A stretch of 58,087 nucleotides of DNA, taken from Bog-793 sp035625025. GTDB lineage: Bacteria; Actinomycetota; Acidimicrobiia; Acidimicrobiales; Bog-793. Within the stretch, counting starts at the first letter, position 1, and each line of letters starts with the position of its first letter. The position numbers were made by a program, and so were the translations under genes. The notes under the pieces were generated by a model that worked only from the letters and a program-made list of their open reading frames with translations, was not told the origin of the DNA and did no database searches. Shown here piece by piece: positions 52,311 to 58,087 of this stretch. Location: assembly GCA_035625025.1 (NCBI GenBank), contig DASPQJ010000038.1, forward strand, positions 1-58,087, given 5' to 3'.

Positions 52311-52784
52311 GGGTGGTGCGCCAAGGATCCGACGGTGCGCAGCGTCTGCAAAGCGGGGCGCGAGTTGTCGGTTTCTCCCTCAAGTCCGCCCGCGCGTCGA
52401 CGGTTAACAGCGAGGTTGAGATGCGACCCGACGTGCCGCGATGCGTCGAGCCATTTGAGTCCCGCGATCGTTCTCACCGTTTGCGAGGTTGACGTGGTTA
52501 CCATCTGACGGTTCCTATCGTGTGTTCGGTCGGGTTCCCTTGGCACTGGCGAGGCGAAGTTCCACAGCCGTTCGGATCAAGGACGATCTTGCTTGGCCGT
52601 TTTTTCCGCTGAAGGGTCGCGATACAACAAGGTCTCGAGACCGCGCACTCACTTTGGCAAACTGTCGCCAGGTTCCCCGTGCCGCTGCGTTGCCAAGTGG
52701 TGGCCGAGCCCCGCTGTTAGCGTCGTGCCCGGATCGTGAGGGTCGGCATTGAGGTCGGCCGCCTCCTGCTGCGAAAGGATCGCG
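52311..52784. other. Gap without a convincing gene
   Basis: 474 bp. Contains the perfect 12-bp palindrome GGTCTCGAGACC (52631-52642). Open frames in both directions have no domains, and composition is less GC-biased at third positions than in neighbours. The right end carries the AAGGA ribosome-binding site of the next gene. Confidence 0.5.
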
Positions 52785-53267
52785 ATGACAGACCGATATC
52801 GGGAAGACAGAACCTTCGGCGTGCTGCATCGGTTGCCTTTGCTGCTGGCAGTGTTGTTCGCGGTGGCCCTCCTCCCGGCTAGCGGCGCCGGTGCCGGGTC
52901 GACGAACGCCATCACCGTGAGCGGGGCGCTCAAAGGAACGCTCAAGATCGTTCCGAACTTCAACTGCTACACGGTAAGTGCTCACAACGACACGCTGAGC
53001 TGGGCGAGCGCCAAGCTCTCGCCGAGGAAGGCCGCTCCGTGGACGATCAACATCGTGGTGCCCGGTCCCGGTACATGGAAGAAGTTCGCTGTAGGCAAGG
53101 TGTACGTCGTACTCGAAACCAGCGGTCTCGTCGCGTGGGTCTCCTCGAGCGGTTCCGTGACCGTCGGGGGCAAGGGAACGACAGGATCGATCAATGCGAC
53201 ACTCGGTTTGCATGAGGGCACCGCGACGGGGACGGTCCACCTCACGGGCAGCTGGAGCTGTCCCTGA
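52785..53267 (+). CDS. Small secreted protein of unknown function
   Basis: 160 residues. Signal peptide: polar start TDRYREDRTFGVLHR, hydrophobic LPLLLAVLFAVALLPASG, cleavage near GAGA. The mature part is a beta-rich domain of ~120 residues: ISVSGALKG-like ITVSGALKGTLKIVP, two Cys (FNCYTV early, SWSCP at the end) placed for a disulfide linking the domain ends, and VHLTGSWSCP at the terminus. The pattern resembles small extracellular lipid- or metal-binding domains, but I do not recognise it. AAGGA 7 nt before the ATG fixes the start. Confidence 0.6.
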   Translation: MTDRYREDRTFGVLHRLPLLLAVLFAVALLPASGAGAGSTNAITVSGALKGTLKIVPNFNCYTVSAHNDTLSWASAKLSPRKAAPWTINIVVPGPGTWKKFAVGKVYVVLETSGLVAWVSSSGSVTVGGKGTTGSINATLGLHEGTATGTVHLTGSWSCP

Positions 53268-53859
53268 TTGCCGAGGACGGGATCGGCTGCGGCGGTTGCG
53301 GCTTTTCCAAGACTGATGACACTGCGACGCACGCGATGGCTTGTCCGATCCGTCCACGCCGAAAGCGATGATCCTCAAGGCGATCCAAATTGCGATGAGA
53401 TAGCGGAAAAGGTCGCTTGGCACGCAAGCCAGCCTGGCAGCGTCATCCACGGCGCGACCCGGGAGAACCCGGGTCCTTACCGGTCACGAGCAGGGTGGTG
53501 GCGTCAATCTCTTCCTGTGGGGAGAAGCAGGCGGTGCCAGCGGATGCCCGTTCGAGTCCGGAACGTGCCATGGCTTCGGTCGTAGCACTCCGATGAGTGA
53601 GAGGTTGACCGTCTCCGCCGGTGACGTGAATTCGATGGCCGTCGTCGTGGCGGTTTGTGGATTCTGCGCACAGCTGATTGATCGATTTGCCGGCCTCAGG
53701 GTTTGGCTCGCGACGAGAAACGCTCGGAGGAGGATCACGGCCGCCTGAGGCGGCGGCTGTACGCGCCGCCGTGACCAGGTCCAGGCCGACGGCGAGATCT
53801 CCCACGTGGTCGAGCCGCATCGCGCATGCCCACATTTCCGAGGAATCCGATGATCACGA
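53268..53859. other. Gap with strong hairpin, no convincing gene
   Basis: About 590 bp. A perfect hairpin GACCCGGG-AGAA-CCCGGGTC lies at 53456-53475 with no T-run, so not a standard terminator. A 51-codon frame (53593-53748) encoding MSERLTVSAGDVNSMAVVVA and more, and longer minus-strand frames, show no domain. It may contain remnants of lost genes. Confidence 0.5.
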
Positions 53860-53879
53860 ATACCCCCCATGGGTATAAT
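53860..53879 (+). promoter_or_regulatory. CsoR-type operator overlapping the csoR promoter
   Basis: Inverted repeat ATACCC-5 nt-GGGTAT (53860-53876) with a C/G-run core, like known CsoR/RcnR operators. The perfect -10 TATAAT (53874-53879) overlaps its right arm, so repressor binding would block polymerase. Confidence 0.65.
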
Positions 53880-53887
53880 CTTAGAGT

Positions 53888-53911
53888 ATGTCGACAAGCG
53901 CGTCATCGTGA
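53888..53911 (+). other. Leaderless 7-codon leader ORF coupled to csoR
   Basis: The ATG at 53888 lies 8 nt after TATAAT, where the transcript should start. It reads MSTSASS and stops at TGA (53909-53911), which overlaps the csoR GTG (53908) as GTGA. The GTG itself has no Shine-Dalgarno. Confidence 0.45.
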
Positions 53912-54195
53912 GAGCACCGGGATACATCGACGAGAAGCAAGCGCTGCAGAGACGACTGCGACGGATCGAGGGGCAGATCCGTGGGTTGCAGAGCATGGTC
54001 GACGACGAGCGCTACTGCATCGACATCCTCGACCAGATCTCTGCGACGACGCGGGCCCTCCAAGCTGTTGCACTGGCATTGCTCGGCGAGCACCTCTCGC
54101 ATTGTGTTGCTCACGCCGTCGCGCAAGGAGGGAATGAAGCCGCGGAGAAAATCGGCGAAGCCTCCGCCGCGATCGCCCGACTGGTCCGTTCGTGA
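53908..54195 (+). CDS. csoR: CsoR/RcnR-family metal-sensing repressor
   Basis: 95 residues from GTG 53908. All-helical DUF156 fold: LQRRLRRIEGQIRGLQSMVDD, RYCIDILDQI, ALLGEHLSHCVAHAV. The ligand set Cys37-His62-Cys66 matches the Cu(I) triad of mycobacterial CsoR (Cys36-His61-Cys65). A longer frame beginning at ATG 53869 lies inside the operator and -10 box and cannot be on the mRNA. The stop overlaps the permease GTG (GTGA). Cu(I) sensing is inferred from the triad; persulfide sensors (CstR) lack the His. Confidence 0.88.
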   Translation: MRAPGYIDEKQALQRRLRRIEGQIRGLQSMVDDERYCIDILDQISATTRALQAVALALLGEHLSHCVAHAVAQGGNEAAEKIGEASAAIARLVRS

Positions 54196-55742
54196 GTCAA
54201 TTAGCCGTCATCTACCCACTAGTTGACGTCGGCCGCGGCTTGCGAGAGGGCTTCTTCATGTTCTGGGAGACCCTCTGGGCGCTCGTGCTCGGCTTCTCGC
54301 TATCGGGCTTGGTCCAGGCACTCGTTTCGAAAGACCAGATGCAATTGAAACTCGGCAGTCACCGGCCGGCTGCGATAGCCCGCGCCGCTGGCTATGGCTT
54401 GCTCTCATCGAGCTGTTCCTATGGCGCCTCGGCCATGTCGAAATCACTCTTCGCGCGGGGGGCGGACTTTGTCACCGCGATGGTGTTCATGGTGGCTTCG
54501 ACGAACCTCGTGGTCGAGCTGGGGATCGTCATGCTCGTGCTGTTGGGTTGGCAGTTCATGGTTGCAGAGTTCGTCGGCGGTCCGATCATGATCATTGTTT
54601 TCGCAACCGTCGGAGGATTCGTCTTCGGCAAGCCGATCGTCGAAGCCGCCCGGCGCCGGATCACCGACCAGGATGCGGCTGTCCATGGCCAGGTGCTCCA
54701 GGCCGGCGTCTCCGCCCGGCGACAGGGTGAGCTGGATCGGAGGTCATGGTCGGTGAAGCTGCGCTCGCCCGCGGCGCTGGCCGATGCCGCGAGCTGCGCG
54801 GTCGCCGACGCGACGATGCTGCGCCGGGAACTGGTCATTGGCTACGGCATCGCCGGGTTTCTCGCGGTCCTCGTGCCCACGGACCTGTGGAATGCCCTTT
54901 TCGTCCATGGGCACGGCTTTGCCACGAGTATCGAGAACGCCCTTGTCGGACCCATCATCGCCATTCTGAGCTGTGTGTGCTCGATCGGGAACGTGCCCCT
55001 GGCCGCGGCGCTCTGGTCAGGCGGGATCAGCTTTGGCGGCGTGATCTCGTTCATCTTCGCCGACCTCATCGCCGCGCCGCTGATTCTCATCTACCGGAAG
55101 TTCTACGGTCTCAAACTCACTGCCGGGCTCGTGGGCCTCTTCTACGTGGTGATGGCAATCGCCGGACTCGCGACAGAAGGGATCTTCAGACTGGTCGGCG
55201 CGATCCCAACGACGCGAGCGATCCGAGTGGCTTCCGCCCATTTTGCCTGGAACTACACCGCCTATCTGAACGTCGTCTTTCTGGGCGTTGCCGCGGGCGT
55301 GTGGTGGCTGGCCCGCAATGGGGCGCGTTTCGGCGGGGGTTTCGGTTACGCGAACGATCCGGTGTGCGGAATGCAGGTGCGTGTGGCGGAAGCCCCGGCG
55401 CACATGTCGTTCGGCGGTCGTGACTACTGGTTCTGCTCTGATCGATGCCGAGACCGGTTTGCGGAAGGTGCGACCCCTTCCATCGAGGATTCTCATCACC
55501 GTGAGGAGGCGCGCTCGCACGGACCGGAAGTCGGGTCTCCGATCGGGGCACAGACTGCAGACCCCGACGTCGCGATCGACCCGATTTGCGGAATGAAGGT
55601 CGATCCCGCGAAGGCTCCCGCCCGTCGGTCGATCGGCGAGCTCGACTTCTGGTTCTGCGGCCCAGGGTGTGCCGCAGCCTTTGACGCCGGTCTGCGGTCC
55701 GGCGCCAGCGAGAAGCCCGCGCCGAACAGGCCCACCGATTAG
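54192..55742 (+). CDS. Permease (ArsP/YraQ-like, DUF318) with two C-terminal YHS domains
   Basis: 516 residues. The membrane part (~1-375) has about eight to ten helices with SSSCSYGASAMSKSLFARGA and LSCVCSIGNVPLAAALWSGG, the duplicated Ser/Cys/Gly-rich motifs of the DUF318 permeases. Two YHS metal-binding domains follow: ~388-424 (DPVCGMQV, YWFCSDRCRDRF) and ~462-498 (DPICGMKV, FWFCGPGCAAAF), joined by a His/Glu-rich linker (SHHREEARSHG). Coupled to csoR, so a metal, probably Cu, exporter or scavenger is inferred. Substrate unproven; relatives export organoarsenicals. Confidence 0.8.
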   Translation: MSQLAVIYPLVDVGRGLREGFFMFWETLWALVLGFSLSGLVQALVSKDQMQLKLGSHRPAAIARAAGYGLLSSSCSYGASAMSKSLFARGADFVTAMVFMVASTNLVVELGIVMLVLLGWQFMVAEFVGGPIMIIVFATVGGFVFGKPIVEAARRRITDQDAAVHGQVLQAGVSARRQGELDRRSWSVKLRSPAALADAASCAVADATMLRRELVIGYGIAGFLAVLVPTDLWNALFVHGHGFATSIENALVGPIIAILSCVCSIGNVPLAAALWSGGISFGGVISFIFADLIAAPLILIYRKFYGLKLTAGLVGLFYVVMAIAGLATEGIFRLVGAIPTTRAIRVASAHFAWNYTAYLNVVFLGVAAGVWWLARNGARFGGGFGYANDPVCGMQVRVAEAPAHMSFGGRDYWFCSDRCRDRFAEGATPSIEDSHHREEARSHGPEVGSPIGAQTADPDVAIDPICGMKVDPAKAPARRSIGELDFWFCGPGCAAAFDAGLRSGASEKPAPNRPTD

Positions 55743-56783
55743 GACGTCTTGGCCCAAATCGAGAATCTTCGCTGAGGCGGCACGGGGCGCGCTTCGGGGA
55801 TGAGCCTCGCCCGACATGACGGGCACATGTCCGGAGAATCTGAGCAGCGCGGATCGCGCCCGAGCTTGCTTCTTTCGGGAGACGATCTCCCTAGCCATGG
55901 ACACTTGGTCGGGTGACCCGACGATTCTTGCGGGGGTTGCTAGGCGTCGCCGGATGACTAGGCAAATACCGGCGGGCCGGAGGAGTACCGGTGGGCCGTC
56001 CGGGTCTTGATCCGGGCACTTTGGGACTAAAAGGGCAGCTCAGAGGGTCCATGAGAGTGTCACCGAGTCCCACGGCGTCCCATTTCAGCTTGTTGGCGCG
56101 TTGTGGCATCGTCCGAGGGGACGATGCGGGACGGACCCAGACGCGCCGGGAGGTGACTTATGGGCCACGGCCGGTCGTGTTGCGCACGCTACGGAGCCCT
56201 ACGGACGAGGATCCTGTGGAGTGGGTTGAGCGCGGTCAGAATGATCCGAGAGCACTCTGGAAACTTCCTATTGAATGACACGGAAGAAGCTATTGGTCAC
56301 TAGAGAGCTGTGAACTGGGACGCCAGGCCGACGGTGGATCACCGCAAACGCGGCTTCAAGTGTCTCCTTTGCTCAAGGCCTTACAGCGACGCTATGACGT
56401 GACCGGAGACCCCGCGTGTGTCCTGCACATTCGGTTCCTGGCGAAGGAGGAACTCCGGCGGTTCGCCGGATCGGGTGAAGAGCGAGAGATGACGGATGCC
56501 TTCGCTTGACTCGGCGGCCGTGCCCGCCCTACGGACCAATTCACGCAGAAGCGACGTGGCGTTTCTTCTTGACATCAAATCGGGCGCGACACGAAGCTTC
56601 GGATTGCTTGTCGTTCTGTGCGGCGCGAACCGACGTGAGGGGACGTTCGACCCTCGGCGTTCGGGGACGCTGTTCTGGGATGGTCCCGTGATCGCTGTCG
56701 ATAGCGCACATCGGCGAACACGTTCGGAGCCGAAGGAGTCACCTCCAAATCGCCAGGCTGGCTTGACTGTCCGGCCATAAAGC
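55743..56783. other. 1-kb gene-poor stretch of atypical composition
   Basis: GC appears lower than in the rest of the window, and short frames on both strands (e.g. 55991-56278 plus, 56381-56791 minus, 56496-56780 plus) have no recognised domain, signal peptide or good ribosome-binding site. No tRNA, integrase or inverted-repeat ends could be found. It separates the csoR module from the SPFH module and may be a remnant of an insertion or of deleted genes. Confidence 0.5.
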
Positions 56784-56800
56784 GATATCACTTAGATATC
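56784..56800. promoter_or_regulatory. Palindromic operator candidate upstream of the SPFH gene
   Basis: GATATC (56784-56789), 5-nt spacer, GATATC (56795-56800), 22 bp before the ATG at 56823. Two identical self-complementary half-sites 11 bp apart (one helical turn) suit a dimer-of-dimers ribbon-helix-helix protein such as the one encoded two genes on. Confidence 0.5.
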
Positions 56801-56822
56801 AGTCAGCGAGGAGGAGCCAGCC

Positions 56823-57731
56823 ATGAGCGACGGTACGTCACAGTCCACCGCCGGGCCCGTGGGGCATCAAAGAGCGCGAGTTGACATCGTCCAGCGCCGG
56901 GCTGTCGCCACCGGCGGCTGGCTGGGCCTTGTCGTTCTGGGGGGCGCCATCTACGGGCAGGTGGTGGCCCATGGGGATGGCACGGCGTGGTTCTGGCTGC
57001 CCTTCGCCCTCTCGATCCTGGTCCTCACCGGCCTGGACGTCATAACTCCGGGCCAGATGCTGGTGGTTGAGTTCTTTGGCCGTTACATCGGCACCGTGAC
57101 CAGGCCGGGGTTCTGGTGGGTGGCACCGTTCCACCATCGGCGCCGGCGGATCAGCGTCCGGGTGCGCAACTTCGAGACCGCCCATTTGAAGGTCAACGAC
57201 GCCGACGGGAACCCGGTGGAGATGGCCGCGATCGTTGTCTGGCAAGTCGTGGACACGGCCAAGGCCACCTATGCCGTCGAGAACTACCAGAACTTCGTCA
57301 CGGTCCAGGCCGAATCGGCCGTTCGGCACGTGGCCACCAGTCATCCCTATGACGACACCACCGGGGTGGGAACCTCTCTGCGGGGCTCCACCGACGTGGT
57401 GGCGGCCCAGCTGGCTCGGGAGGTGGCCGAACGGGTGGCCGTCGCCGGGGTCGAGATCGTCGAGGTGCGCATCTCCCATCTGGCCTACGCTCCCGAGATC
57501 GCCCAGGCCATGCTGCGCCGCCAGCAGGCCAACGCAGTCGTGGCGGCCCGCTCTCGCATCGTCGAGGGCGCCGTGGGGATGGTGGAGATGGCCCTAAAGC
57601 GCCTCTCCGAAACGGGCGTGGTCTCCCTCGACGAGGAACGAACCGCAGCCATGGTGAGCAACCTCATGGTCGTGCTCTGCGGTGACCAGCCTCCTTCGCC
57701 TGTGGTGAACGCTGGCTCCCTGTATACGTGA
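56823..57731 (+). CDS. SPFH/Band-7 domain membrane protein
   Basis: 302 residues. Two adjacent transmembrane segments (GGWLGLVVLGGAIYGQVV and WFWLPFALSILVLTGLDVI, ~32-75), then the SPFH domain: TPGQMLVVEFFGRYIGTVTRPGFWWVAPF, RVRNFETAHLKVNDADGNPVEMAAIVVWQV, ESAVRHVATSHPYDD, and the C-terminal helix IAQAMLRRQQANAVVAARSRIVEGAV. These oligomerise into membrane microdomain scaffolds. GAGGAGG precedes the ATG. The stop overlaps the next gene start by 4 bp. Confidence 0.9.
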   Translation: MSDGTSQSTAGPVGHQRARVDIVQRRAVATGGWLGLVVLGGAIYGQVVAHGDGTAWFWLPFALSILVLTGLDVITPGQMLVVEFFGRYIGTVTRPGFWWVAPFHHRRRRISVRVRNFETAHLKVNDADGNPVEMAAIVVWQVVDTAKATYAVENYQNFVTVQAESAVRHVATSHPYDDTTGVGTSLRGSTDVVAAQLAREVAERVAVAGVEIVEVRISHLAYAPEIAQAMLRRQQANAVVAARSRIVEGAVGMVEMALKRLSETGVVSLDEERTAAMVSNLMVVLCGDQPPSPVVNAGSLYT

Positions 57732-57931
57732 GCGAACGGCGATCGGTCCTGTTGCGCATCGACCCGGCGGTCCACGATGCGCTGGTCCGCTGGGCCAACG
57801 ACGAGTTCCGCAGCGTGAACGCCGAGATCGAGTTCGTCCTGCGGCGGGCGTTGGCCGAGGCGGGCCGGATGCCAAAGAGGGCGGGACCCTCACCCCGGCG
57901 GGGCCGCCCGTCGTCAGTCGAAAAGAGGTGA
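57728..57931 (+). CDS. Ribbon-helix-helix (Arc-type) DNA-binding protein coupled to SPFH
   Basis: 67 residues from GTG 57728 (GTGA overlap). ERRSVLLRIDPAVHDALVRWANDEFRSVNAEIEFVLRRALAEAG is an Arc/MetJ-like fold: a DNA-contacting beta strand (SVLLRID), helix 1, and SVNAEIEFVLRRAL as helix 2. A basic tail follows (RPSSVEKR). The SPFH-plus-RHH pair is recurrent in actinobacteria. It probably autoregulates via the GATATC palindrome; it is annotated in some genomes as an antitoxin-like protein but no toxin is present. Confidence 0.85.
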   Translation: MSERRSVLLRIDPAVHDALVRWANDEFRSVNAEIEFVLRRALAEAGRMPKRAGPSPRRGRPSSVEKR

Positions 57932-58009
57932 CCTCCCGGTAGGGCGACCCGGATTAGATCGCAGGACACCTGAGATTTGCGGCTCCCGCTCGGCCTCGCG
58001 TCTAGTGCC

Positions 58010-58087
58010 ATGGAACACGCGCGTCCGGTGGCACGCTCGGCCGTAAGGGTCACGGCCGAGGAAGACGCGGATCTCGAACGCGTCAGG
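58010..58087 (+). CDS. Start of an ORF truncated by the window edge
   Basis: ATG 58010 opens 26 codons (MEHARPVARSAVRVTAEEDA...) to the end of the window. Too short to identify. No clear ribosome-binding site; TCTAGT at 58001-58006 does not fit the leaderless pattern well. Confidence 0.3.
   Translation, partial: MEHARPVARSAVRVTAEEDADLERVR

Noticed and set aside
53456..53475. Intrinsic terminator
   Set aside because: The GACCCGGG hairpin is perfect but is not followed by a T-run on either strand and lies ~190 bp from the nearest gene end.
53869..54195. CsoR starting at ATG 53869
   Set aside because: That ATG lies inside the operator and upstream of the -10 box, so it would not be transcribed; the GTG at 53908 gives the normal family N-terminus.
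55991..56278. 95-codon ORF with GRPGLDPGTLGLK
   Set aside because: Such strings recur in spurious predictions; no tRNA or integrase could be demonstrated here, and the frame has no other coding signal.
57728..57931. Antitoxin of a toxin-antitoxin pair
   Set aside because: The RHH fold fits, but the coupled partner is an SPFH scaffold and no toxin-like gene is adjacent.

Overview
The window is high-GC DNA whose gene content points to an actinobacterium. The evidence is a WhiB-family protein divergent from a tandem pair of ArsA-type ATPases, a GlnR-like orphan regulator beside glutamine synthetase, an acyl-CoA carboxylase beta subunit with a tiny coupled downstream ORF, many GTG/TTG starts, and -10 boxes of TANNNT type lying 6-9 nt from start codons (leaderless mRNAs). 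A deep, non-mycobacterial lineage such as Acidimicrobiia fits best, but that placement is inference. I see no CRISPR array, rRNA, intact transposase or prophage.

Bases 1-10,800 are mostly minus-strand housekeeping genes: an Lhr helicase running off the left edge, acyl-CoA carboxylase, recR, dnaX, a MarP-like membrane protease and pyrE. On the plus strand two tRNA-Ser genes bracket a TadA-type deaminase. Bases 10,859-16,035 hold an orphan response regulator, a VIT-family metal transporter with an overlapping SixA-like phosphatase, a ChrA-type transporter, and a cyclophilin gene followed by a frameshifted cyclophilin relic. Bases 16,077-21,000 carry lysC (with an internal start for the beta subunit) and asd, an archaeal/eukaryal-type proS, and a secreted CHAP protein behind a ~210-nt structured leader.

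Bases 22,000-28,000 form an Fe-S and P-loop ATPase neighbourhood: ArsA pair, whiB, Mrp, an IscA-type carrier and RidA, next to tRNA-Pro, a CBS/CorC protein and a single receiver domain. Bases 28,000-41,300 contain the glnR-like gene and glnA, nadE, a primary-type sigma factor, a HAD phosphatase, topA, tmk, holB, a GNAT enzyme and an EamA transporter.

From 41,700 on the DNA is more accessory, with longer gene-poor gaps. A three-gene redox operon encodes a GltD-like Fe-S flavoprotein, a 1189-residue pyruvate:ferredoxin oxidoreductase and a dihydroorotate-dehydrogenase-like protein lacking the usual family motif. Then come a DrrAB-type ABC exporter, acylphosphatase and a methyltransferase. A CsoR repressor is translationally coupled to a permease carrying two C-terminal YHS domains, with a palindromic operator over its -10 box. 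Last is an SPFH membrane protein coupled to a ribbon-helix-helix protein behind another palindrome.

The most unusual signals are: two leaderless mini-ORFs (9 and 7 codons) whose stops overlap by 4 bp the starts of the redox flavoprotein and csoR; the CsoR/permease-2xYHS module; the odd DHODH-like partner of PFOR; a likely CTG start for recR with ybaB missing; and the CHAP leader RNA.
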